DNA of 64,000 nucleotides, taken from NCBI RefSeq assembly GCF_001949145.1, contig NW_019091427.1, forward strand, positions 1,136,726 through 1,200,725, read 5' to 3'. Below, piece after piece: positions 1 through 12,100 of this stretch. The stretch comes from Acanthaster planci. Its lineage: Eukaryota; Echinodermata; Asteroidea; Valvatida; Acanthasteridae. Made by a program: the position numbers and the translations under genes. Below the pieces are notes generated by a model that saw nothing but the letters and a program-made list of their open reading frames with translations, was not told the origin of the DNA and did not search any database. How positions within the stretch are numbered: the first letter of the stretch is position 1; each line of letters opens with the position of its first letter.

Positions 1-107
1 ATGTATACTTGGACCCAGATTTGCCCCGTGAAAATCATGTGAACAAAAGAACTACAATTTATATAGAATTGCTTTAAAACGCTGCTTGGCATAAAACTGT
101 TTTTCAG

Positions 108-194
108 GCGAATGGTTCGTCTTTTGAAAGAGGCAGGTGTTAATGTGACCTATAGTGAGCTGCCAGGGAAGGAACATTGGTGGTGGGACACCTG
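108..194 (+). CDS. S9-like gene, first visible exon (catalytic-His segment)
   Basis: The acceptor is TTTTCAG at 101-107 and the donor is TG|GTAAGT at 194/195. The exon carries one base completing an upstream codon, then 28 codons from RMVRLLKEAGVNV to GKEHWWWDT, and the first two bases of a Trp codon. The pattern of a helix followed by a short strand and then a GxxH turn fits the end of an alpha/beta hydrolase fold, with His 23 of the visible protein as the candidate catalytic His. The exon ends in phase 2, matching the single leading base of the exon at 9556. Confidence 0.8.
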
Positions 195-3100
195 GTAAGT
201 ACAGGCAAAAAAGGGGATAAATATCTCCATTTACAGCAAGTTATGTGAAAAAATTACAATGCCTCTGGCAGTATTTGGTGAGAGATCAGAAAAAACATGC
301 CAACAAATATCCTGTGACATATCAGTGGTAGATGTCTTCAGTTGTGAAAACTGCATTATTGTGCTACCTCCGGCAGTATTTTGGGTAAGCAACCAGGCAG
401 AACCAGCAAAACATGCCCACAAATATCCTGTGATATATAATGGTAGATGTTTTCAGTTGCAACGAATACTGTGAAAACTGCATTATTGTGTTCCCTCCGG
501 CAGTATTTTGGGTAAGCAACCAGCAAACATGCCCACAAATATCCTGTGATATATCAAGGGTAGATGTTTTCAGTTGCAACGAATACTGTGAAAACTGCAT
601 TATTTTGTTACCTCCGGTGGTATTTTGGGTAAGCATTTAGCAAAACATGCCCACAAATTTAATTTGATGAGATAAATTAATNNNNNNNNNNNNNNNNNNN
701 NNNNNNNNNNNNNNNNNNNNNNNNNNNNNNNNNNNNNNNNNNNNNNNNNNNNNNNNNNNNNNNNNNNNNNNNNNNNNNNNNNNNNNNNNNNNNNNNNNNN
801 NNNNNNNNNNNNNNNNNNNNNNNNNNNNNNNNNNNNNNNNNNNNNNNNNNNNNNNNNNNNNNNNNNNNNNNNNNNNNNNNNNNNNNNNNNNNNNNNNNNN
901 NNNNNNNNNNNNNNNNNNNNNNNNNNNNNNNNNNNNNNNNNNNNNNNNNNNNNNNNNNNNNNNNNNNNNNNNNNNNNNNNNNNNNNNNNNNNNNNNNNNN
1001 NNNNNNNNNNNNNNNNNNNNNNNNNNNNNNNNNNNNNNNNNNNNNNNNNNNNNNNNNNNNNNNNNNNNNNNNNNNNNNNNNNNNNNNNNNNNNNNNNNNN
1101 NNNNNNNNNNNNNNNNNNNNNNNNNNNNNNNNNNNNNNNNNNNNNNNNNNNNNNNNNNNNNNNNNNNNNNNNNNNNNNNNNNNNNNNNNNNNNNNNNNNN
1201 NNNNNNNNNNNNNNNNNNNNNNNNNNNNNNNNNNNNNNNNNNNNNNNNNNNNNNNNNNNNNNNNNNNNNNNNNNNNNNNNNNNNNNNNNNNNNNNNNNNN
1301 NNNNNNNNNNNNNNNNNNNNNNNNNNNNNNNNNNNNNNNNNNNNNNNNNNNNNNNNNAGTTCCTTCAAATGAATTAATTTGCTATTCGTTAATTTTATTG
1401 TATGAATAAGGTCTAGAGTATCTTTGTGGGTTACAAAAGATTCAGACGTGGGGCTGATATTCTAAGGTACTAAACATTCTTTTCACTGAGGAAGTATTTT
1501 TTTTTCTAATTATTTGAGTTGTGTAAATTCAAACACGATGTTTACTGGACAACTAAGTTGAAGCCCTTTACTACCATTCTCTTTTCCTCCAAGGTTTGTT
1601 CAAGGTAATCAGTCACAAAGATTACATGTACCTTTATTGCTTGAAGAATTTGCTGAAAATAACTACCGAAATAAATGAAAGTTAGGCAAAGTAAGCTCAT
1701 GATTTGTTTTTCTCTATTAGGTATTGCATAGCTGTAGATTACATGTAGTGCATACATGTATGTGCCTGTTTTATAGGAAACTGCAAAACAATGTAAACTT
1801 TTGATGCAGCATTTATATTAAATCATACACAAATGTTGGGCACCACAGGAATGACCTGTTTGTTCCTTTACGTAGAGTTAGGCAAAAGCATCAGAGCCGT
1901 TAGGATAAAAAGTTAGGCAATTCACAGAGTGGCTTGACAGTGCTTGTTCACAGTTAACAGAATCTTCCAAATGTTGAGACTGTAGGATGCCATCTTGCAG
2001 AGGTTTTGGTTTGCGTGTCGTTGACCATGTGGAATGTCAGTGGCCGCATCGTTTCTGTTAAAAATCAAGTCCTACTTGGCAGTTTTGGGTTAGTTTCTTT
2101 TTTTTTTACTGTTTTGTGGTCTAGTACATACAGCAAGTAGTTTTTAGACTGCATGTGGGTCATTTCATGTAAAATCTCCTTAATTCAAGAAATGTTTTCA
2201 GATAACTCACGTTTGGATGAAAATATGTTGTTGTTTTTTCCCTGATCTTTTTAGGGATGAACGATCATTTCTTTTTTTCGTTTTGTGTTTTGCATTATAT
2301 TGAGTAATGTCAAACATGCTTTCTCATTCAAAATGCAGCTGCGTTTCATTTTTCTCCATGGTCATTTGCATCTTGAATTTTCAGCCATTGCTAATATGAA
2401 TATTACCATACAAAGCAGATTTCATTTTCACCAGGCTATTATTTTCAAGTGAGTACATAGGGAGTTGTCATAAAACTGAGCCAGTTTCATGATTTCAGCA
2501 TCAGTGTGGTCATGTGATATCACAGTGTGTTTCGTACAGCTTTTCAAATCGAGATATGTTATAGATGAGAACAAGGGCCAATTTCATAAAGCTGCTTAAG
2601 TACAAAATTTGCTTAAGCGTGAAAAGCCTTGCTTAAAAAAAAACAAAGGTTACCAGCTCAAACTCTAGATGATTTTCATGCTAACCAAAAGACAGCTAAA
2701 TACACTCCCAAAGCAATATACATCACATGTAGTTTTGGCTGGTTACCCGATACATCAAGCAAAGTTTTCTGGCACTTAAGCAAATTTTGTGCTTAAGCAG
2801 CTCTATGAAATTGGCCCCTATCTCCATCACAGCTTTACTTTTTATTCTGTTGGCTCCTTTTTTTTCTTTAATTTGCATTTCAAATACGAGCCCCTGAATG
2901 TTGTATGAAGATACTTTCTGAAAAGTAGTAATCTGCCCACGTTTTCAACTCAAGACGGAGTAAAATGGATGGAAATTGCTCCAGGCGTGGGTTTGCAACA
3001 TGGTTATTTTATTACCATTTTTAGCTGTGTTGGTGCAAACAGAAACACCTGTGCGCACATATTTTGGCTTCAAAACAATGATCGACTAAGAATACAAAAC

Positions 3101-6100
3101 AGGCCTCAATCCCCCAAACCGATGGAGAATTGAAGACTGCTAGCTTTAAACGAGGACATGATTATGATTTAGAAAATGCAGAAATAAGAAAATAGCCCTT
3201 TTCTAGACCAACAGGGTTCCCGTATCTTTTTTTGGGCTTAAGATTTTTGTACTGATTTGTCCCAAAGAGGATTATGAACAGCAGAAATTGGCTCGATAAA
3301 AATTGCCCGTACTTACGGAAGACTGACGTCTTGTTTTCTATTCACTGCCACTTGTAATTTTGTATTTTACATTTTTCTCCTTCACAAACTAGCAGCTTCA
3401 TGTACGTATGATATGTACATGCGTGAACAAATGCTCAGAGGGATTTTTGCAGCAGAGCTTTAGTACATGTACATAGCTACGCCGTGTGTAATGTAAAGTA
3501 CAACTTTTATGTTGTGCATAGTATATCATGACTAATGCTCCAGTTGTCTTCATCAGTTGCAAGCAGTCCATTTTATGATCCTGAACTCATTTTTCACTAA
3601 AGCTCTGTTGAATTTCAACTCAGACAAGGTTTGGTACTGACCGACCCCATTTTTAGTTTCCCCTACAGCAGTTGAAAATCAAGATGACTTCTTAAAGTGC
3701 CCAACCTTTGTTGAAATAAAACACAAGATCTGTATTGCTTCAGTGGCAACCGTAAAAATGTAGAATAATCGGAAAAACATAATATTTCTTACATCTCTAA
3801 ACACACAATATAGAGATGGATTCTTTTTCTTTTATGTGCAGGAAAACTACATGTATTACTCATTATGAAATGTCATTATGAAATGTCATTTTTCTTGCAT
3901 TTCTTCCTGTTTTATTTCTTGTTGAAATGCAAATCTCATGCACGTGTACATCATAGAATCTCTCTGGATGAATACAGTTCGTGAAATCTGCATTGGCATA
4001 TCTGAATGACTAATAAAAACATTTATGCTAACCATGTTAGGCAACGAAGGATGAGTCTGCTTTTTTTATTTTGTGGGTCAAAAATATCATTATAACTGTG
4101 CCGTACGTTTTCCTCCGTCCCTCAACTCTCAGATGAGAGTATAAATAAAACCGTAATTACGCTGAGTTTCCAGCGCGCATTGTGGGACTAATTGAATGAT
4201 GTTTGGTCACCAACAACACTCTTTGTTTGCTGACCTGTATGCCTTAGTAATGTCCCATTCAATGCCTCCAGCCTTTGCTTTCAATTAAATGGTGAAAAGG
4301 AAAAGAAGCAGAAAGGGGGGGGTGTCCATTTAGGCCATTGCATTTGCCCAAGCCATTAGTATGATGCAGACTGCGGCTTCTTTGCTTTGGTTGGCCTGTG
4401 TGTGTTTTCATTGTCCCAACCGGTTTGTATTAGGACAACCTTTAGAAAGTGTCCCATCTTTCATTCTCTGCACGAGGAAGTCAGATGTCATCTTGGCGGC
4501 ACATTTGTGTAGGCTTCCCCTTTTTTAATTACTTAGGTTGGCTCATGAAACCCCTTGTGACTGCATAGATGGTGGTCGTCATGCACATACAATAGTAGAT
4601 TTTGAATGTACATTTTCCATCCAAAAGTATTAGCTGTAACTTCAACTTTGACAAAAATGCATAATAAGTGTGAAAATACCCAAAACAAACAGATGTGCGA
4701 AACTTAACAATAAATCACACAAACAACACAAAAAGGAAAGAAGAAAAAACCACTCAGAGTGTTTCCAAATGATTATACATGTGCATGTTGTACAAGCATT
4801 TTAGTTGTGTTTGAATGTTATTTCTTTTTTTTTACAAATTCCCTATTTGTTTGCCGCGAATTACGTGTTGGTGTGAATTGCGTGTCGGTGCATGCAATAA
4901 TTGATGCATTTTGGTACTACTTAAGCCCCAGTCCGCAGTGGACTCGGATAATTGAACTTATATTACCATGGTTACTGATTTGTGTTTCGTAATGGCTGTG
5001 TACTGTAGTTGCCATGGCTGGTCGGTGCAACCTGCGACGTGAATAACTCCATTGCTTAAGTACTTGAAATACATTATATAACAGAAACGTTGGTAAATAT
5101 GGGTAATGTTTCAACTTTTTTTAGTGTTAGAATTTATATTTAAATTTTGTTTCTTTATACTGATGAGATTTTACTGATCAGACCTCCACCCTCTATACCA
5201 GGCCAGTTAACTGTCTCATATTCATTCTTGAAATTCTTAAAATAATCAGATATTTAGTGAGAGTACAAAAAGTGTTTTGTTTGTAACAGGAAAAAGCAGG
5301 CATTGTCTGCTCATGTTCATCACTAATCCTTTGTATTAAGCTCAATTTTGAAGGTCTAGATAACAATGGCAGCATAGTAGTATCTTGATATTGAATTTTC
5401 ATTTAAATATCCCACAACAAAGCAACCAACCTGTATCTACAACGTGTTGACTCTACATCTGAAAAGGGCCCAGTTTACCCTTGAAATATTGTGAAAAGAA
5501 TGGGCAATTTTGAAAAATTGTTGAAGCGTTGCCGTGCTGGTTTCAGAGAGAGCGCAACCCGCGCTACATCCATGTGTGATTATTCATCATAGAATTCTGC
5601 AAATTGGATGATAAATGCGGGCAGGTTTTTATTGCTTCTTGCAGTGCCCATTTATTTAACCTGCTGTGGCCAGTGTAATTACACTGTATTTACATATAAT
5701 ATATGTATGGTGTTTGGAACGTATTTGTTGTGGGTGTAATGGGATTTAAAGCTGTTACATTTTACCCCGCAGATTGACGCAGGTTGATACACTAGCCAAT
5801 GTGATGTGGAATGCTCCATTTGGCTATTCTAATCTTGCAAAAGGCTCAGATTCAGAGGGATCAGGTCATGGCCTATAGGCTTGTGTTTTATGATGTCTGA
5901 ATGTAAATTGGATATATGACAGCCGACCTTGGAAGTTTGTTTGGTCTGATTTATACTTGTTTGCTAATTTCTGCAGAAATAACTTCCCCAAAAGCTCACT
6001 GACTGTACTGTGACTCTCCATACACTTGTACAAAGAACTGCGTTGGATCTTTGAACCTATTTATGCTCCTCATAAACGAGGAATGACTTGGCCTCGAAGC

Positions 6101-9100
6101 AATCAGGAAATTGAAGATGGAACCTTGCAACTAGATCCAACAAGGGGTCACAATGCTAGGGTTTGAAACTCGGCAATAATTTATGCTGAATAGTTTTGTA
6201 TACATCCAAGTCCTTGAAAACTGCTTGCACTAATTTATTTACACTAAAAGGCTGCGGCGGGAATTCCCACAATTTCATTTTTTTCATAGTAATTTTCCAG
6301 CATCCACATATTCCTACATGGGTAAGATTGAAAACTTTGATTGATCTTTGATGCCTAATGCCACCGTTCTCTTATCCCTCTGAGAATGTGTCTCTCACCC
6401 CATGTAACAGTGCCATTTTTAAGTGGTCAGGTTAAAAAAAACATGCCACAGTTTGAAGGAACTTTAACCTTAAAAAAAAGGTAATTCAGTGACACTGAGG
6501 CACATTGTATGGAAAGGAGGATTTGCCTTATTTGGACTGTTCTGTTATTTGGTAGATAATTTTGACTTATGCATAAGATAATACATTGGTGATCTTGGTT
6601 AATATGATTATTCCATTTTTGAGCCACAGACAAGTGGCTAGCAACATCTGGACACTTGCCATAGGCATTAGTAAAAAGCATTTGACATCAGACAAGAAAA
6701 AAAGTAGAAAATGGAATGGTTTTTCTTTTTAAATTTTGTAGCAGTAAAGACACTAGCATATGTGTCATACAGTCCCATTGTGGACCATGAATTCAGTATA
6801 CCCAAAGAGAGAACTACATGGAGACTACATTGCAATTGAAAAATAATCCGGGAACGTGAAATTCTCTTGACGCATTTTCTCTTACCACGGAATTCATTTT
6901 CAGTGTGGGAAAGTGGGAAAGATTTTCAAAGATTTTCCAAAAGTGGGAAAAGAATCATCCTAGATTTTCACACAGGTGCAGAGGAAAAAGATTTTCACAC
7001 ATTTTCGCACCAGTGGGCTCTTCATCCCTGTTTCACGGCATGTGAAATGAGAGTGTTTGTGTGAAAATGAAGTCTTTTTCACCCCCCAAAAAATCCCACT
7101 CCAATTCCAAGTGTTAACTTTCAAATGCAGTGTGAACGACAAACGCTTCAGAACTATTGTTTTTGGATGTTTGTGTAATCTACATTTTTGGTTTATTTTA
7201 ATTAATGAAAAAAAGTATTTGGTTGGAATTAGTGTGGCAGGTGCTCAGTTGTGGCTTTGATGTCATACCTTTCTCTGGCGTCATGTACATGTATCAAGAT
7301 GACTTACATTTACATGCACCGGTATGGCATATTGGTACTTGAAATCTCTTAATTGATGCCGTTTCTTCATTGATTCAGAATTAGGACTAATTGAGTATTC
7401 CTCTTCCAAAGAAGCATTCTTCAAAACAATTGAATCGATGTTAGGGCAACCATTAGGCTTTGGTAATGTTCAGTGTCAGGCATGATCCTTAATAACTTTA
7501 AAAGGTTGGAGGCATTTTACATCGATGTGTATGTAATTCCTGTGCCCCGATGTTTATTGATTATCTGTAAACCTAACGTGACAGATGGCATCATCTGTGG
7601 TCCTGAGTTTAGTCACCCACCATGACAGGTTCTGTTAGTAAATCTGGCCTTTACTGTTTGAAACATGTGCATGTGGCATGCCAGTAAAACAGATCATTAT
7701 AATGAACTCAAGACCTGCGTTCTGTACTGCATTTTGATGACAAACTAAACCTAAAAAGATTCACCTAAAGTGGCTTTGCATGGTAGCCATCTTGCTGGGC
7801 ATTTCTTGTGTTCCACAGGGAAACCTCCTTGGTGCACATCCTGTGGAACAAAAACAATGACCTGCAAGATGCCAGCAATGCAAACCCTCTATAAATAGGT
7901 ACTAGAGTCGGGTGGTAGTAAGCTTTTTCTATAAAACCTTGGTGGGACTGCAGAAGTGTGATACTTGTACGTGTAGTTTGGTTTGGTTGTGATTTATTTC
8001 GTGGCTGGTATGAAAGATCTCTGGCTTATTGTAGTGTTTGGATATCCCAACAGTTTATAGTTAGTTTGGTTCTGTTCCAATCCCTGTATTCTTTTTCTCA
8101 GATGTTATAGATATCACTTTGATTTAGATCTGAAACGTCACCATAACAACCTCCCCTTATAGTTGAGTTATACCACAAATAACAGTGCCATGATAAAATC
8201 ATTTGCTACAGGTACATGTACGTGAAACGTGAAACTTGACATGCATTTTCCATAATTAAACTGAAACAAATATCAAATTCCAGTTTGCTGAAGTTTTTAG
8301 AGTACAAGTGTTACACAACATTACATTGAGGCTTTTATTTCCATGCCTGTTATTTTTTTGTGTACGAAATGTTTGAAATTATGAAATTCTTGAAAGGTTC
8401 CTAGAAAACGATGTGGTAAATGAGTAGCTCTTGTATATGTAATAGCTTTGATTATGTATTCAGGCATGCAGAATTCGGAAAAATGATACGTGGCTCACTC
8501 TGTGAAAAAGTGCATTAAGGGACACTGTGCTTTTTCACACTAAGGGCGTTTGTATGTGGGCGGGGTGATTTTTTACTGCTTGGTTTATTGGCGTCTATTA
8601 TATCAATACTTTATCAATTCATACCAGAAACCTAACTGATGCTGTGGGTATTAAGAGACTTTCTTCTTGGCTGACTTCTTTTTCCACTTCCTGTGTTTAA
8701 AGGGCTTTATCTGTGAAAGCAATTCTGATAATGGGTATGATATGATTATGCAAAAATCACTATATCTCCAGATTACAAAATGCCACAGGGGTCAAGCCTA
8801 CACCAAATTAAAGCTTATAATGTGACCAATTAATTCAAATGTGTCTGTAACTCATTTAAAAAAAAAGTCCCCTTATACCCATTTTTGTGGAGCTGGCCAC
8901 ATATGCGGGTATAATCGAATTTTAAGTCCTTTTTAATTAAACAGAGTGTATGAAGATGTTTTACGAATACAGAGCAGCAAGTAATGACAGTGCATGTAGA
9001 GTTTAAAATTTTTAGCTCTTCTTAAAGTCCTGTCTTTTGACATTTCAAGTTTGATGTATATATATATGTTTGCTTATGTATATGTTTAAGCTTGCATTAA

Positions 9101-12100
9101 ACCCAAAATCGAATTGTACCTTTTACATTAATTAGACAATTTACTCTTATAAACTTTTTCAGCAATCAACAACCTGCTATTTCTCCCTTTTGTGTTGCAG
9201 TGTCTTAAAGCCATCCACTGGGCTTAAAGCACAAGAAACAGTGGCAATTAGTCATTTGAGACAAAAAAATGTTACATTAAATCAACAAAAACAATGTTAA
9301 CATTATCCATGTTTCTGTGTAGAGCTTACTTTGTATCACTTGCCTCTAAGTTATTGAGGTTTCCCATCAGAAGGCTTGGATTTTCTCCCCAGTTAAGCGC
9401 CTAGCTTCCCCTGCTATTACACACTTACCTTCCCTAGTTACTCTAAATGAAGTGATCATTACAATTATTGTCAGCCCTTGTGACTTAATGATGGCATAAG
9501 AATTAAGTGAAATCATTTCTCTCACTTTGTTACTCCTAATGTTTGTTGTTTTCAGGAAAACAAATGACGGTGGCGCGGTGAATGATCCCCAACTCCGCAA
9601 CTTTGTTAATGGAGCTGCCAGGCAGTGGTGGGAAGGGACTCCTGAGGATAAGCCCTCATCCTGTGTCTCTGATGGCTGTGCCTCCCAGGAATCCCCCTCA
9701 GCCCTCTATGGCTTGAAAGGAGCAGTGCCAGATGAGGGGGTGGAGGTGTACACACTCAGCGTGGTGAACCCAGCGCTTGGCGAGGGACTGTTGGGGGTGC
9801 AGGTGCAGAGACAGAGGATGCCACTGAGAATAAGCACCGTACAAGTGAGTGCAGCCTTAGGCCAGTGGTGTATTTTTGTCGAGTACTCTACGTTTTCTGC
9901 ATCCCTTAGCTAGTCTACATTCATGGGAAACTGCTTTTACCGATGCAATGGCCAAAATGCATGGGATTTACATGTATAAAGCTGTCCATGAAATTTGGAT
10001 GAAGTACATGTATATAAATTCTGTTTATATTTGCCGTAATGCATGCAGAGGGATCTGCGTCATTGAAGATGGAAACAGCATGCTGGGAAAAATTCTATAT
10101 AACAAATACCCAAGAAACCATAATAAACACTGTGTATCAGAGAGAAAAACAAAGAATAATGCCAATGAAAATACATGAGCAAAATCCGTAGAACAAATAC
10201 ATCATCAACCATCTGTGAATTTTGTTGGATGCATATCCCCTCCCACGAAAACTCTACAAAGACGTGTATGCAAATGGCCTAAAACGGAGGGCTGTAGAAA
10301 AATAAGTTGCACGTGCTCACACACGTGTTTGTTGAAATAAGAGGCATTAAAACTGTTACTCTCTCAGGATTTGTACGTACATTTAATCTTCTAATAAGAA
10401 TGCATGTCTGTTTCTATGTGCGTTTCAAGCCACATAAATGTATCCCAATCTTCATGAATGAAACATTCCCTCTCAAAAACTCTCATTCCCTGCATCAAAA
10501 ACTTTATGGATCGGCAGGTACAAATATCTTCCAGTTGGCGGTCCAGGGCCTTACATACCCGTATGTGTGCAATTAATGCATGCATATCCTGATGGAAAAG
10601 TCTGACCAGCATCCAAGTCACTGAACATCCGGAATCCACGTGCTTTAGAACACCATGCCGTTTTGCACTGTACCTGTACATAGACTGGACCCACAGTACC
10701 AACTTCTGTGTCGTTCGTCCCATAGATGTGTCTCATAAACGATATCAGCACAGTTAGTAGTTTGAATTTCTAGAGGGACGTATGCCTGAACAGATTTATT
10801 CCATGTACGTGTCATGCATAGGTTGATGTGCATTATCGGTAAGCTTTCGTTGGGGTGGGGTGGGGTGGGTTGAGTTGGGGTTAGTTTTGGAGTTGGTTTG
10901 TGGGTTGTTGTCAGGGTTGGGGGGGTTGGGTTTACGTGCAGGTCTAGGTTTGGGGTTGGGTGTTTGGATATGGTGTTGATATTGTTCTTTGCTTCACATG
11001 TTCTTGCTGTTTTCAGATGCTTTGTGTGCAAGTATATCCCCTGCTGGTAATAAAAAGGATATTGGTTCTGTGTGTATGTTTACTTTTCTTGGTGTAATAC
11101 ACCCAGATGCAAAAAACAGGTGTTTTTGAGGAAGGATGCAGTTGGAGAACAGTATGTGTACACTATTATATGATACTTTTGCCTATTGGCTACACTTTGA
11201 GATCGCTTATGCAGTTTGGATGATGAAGCCACGAACTTACATTACAAATGCCATCATCACACAGCCCTTCTGAAAATAGCAAATGTTTCTTGGAAATTAT
11301 TTTATTTGAAATGAAATTGAATGTGACTAGCAGTGCGTAATATTTAGTGATTCTGACCAACAATTCCTCTTATTTGATGTCTGCAATGTCTCATAGCAAC
11401 CCCATACCGTCCATGTTACATGGATATCCAGCATGCAGCTTAAGTACTTGTATGCCAGAGAAGTTGAGCATAAATGTTGCATTAGGGATCTCTTTAATTT
11501 AACAGATTCAATTACGGGGAAATTGCATCTATTTCATGTGACATTAGAATGAATGTGATGAGCAGCAATATGAATTGATTGCACATCATATTTAGTGATT
11601 CTGACCCTCATAGTCTCACATTGGATGTGCTTGTACAGGTGTATCACAGCAACCCCATATTCTATATATCCGGTGTGTAGCTTAAGGGTCCAAGAGAAGC
11701 TAAGCATAAATGTTGCATTAGACTCTCTTTAATTGAACAGAATCAATTTAGGCTAGTGTCCTCATCACAGGCTGCGGGTAATTTGTCACCACAGCAACGC
11801 AATTGCTTTGAGGTTGACAACACCACGGCAACCAGTCGTCGCGGAGATGACACAGAGTAGCTAGACACTTTTTCTCCCTCCTCTCGAGGTCAAAACATCA
11901 TGCATAAAAGAAACCATGTGTGAGGAACTGTACAAGTTATTCGTCCTTCAAAAAGAGTTAAAGGGTAGCTGCAATCAATTTGTTCTATTATGCCTATAGG
12001 CCTTCAAAAGGCACCTTTGTGTCTCAGTCAACCTGACTGTCAACTTTTGTTTCACCATTTTAAAGGGTATTTTGCTACTTTTGGGGGTTTTATGCGAAGT

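Larger units (their letters stand above)
195..9555 (+). other. Intron, 9.4 kb, with repeats and an assembly gap
   Basis: This intron lies between the His-motif exon and the exon at 9556. It holds a 116-bp tandem repeat (260-681), a run of N (682-1357), a palindromic element (2575-2818) and many ACATGTA-type words. It is AT-rich and CpG-poor. I see no convincing coding exon on either strand; all open frames here are short and resemble nothing I recognise. Confidence 0.8.

Noticed and set aside
10645-11031. Pro/Thr-rich minus-strand open frame
   Set aside because: Its composition is simply the complement of the G-rich tract at 10849-10970.
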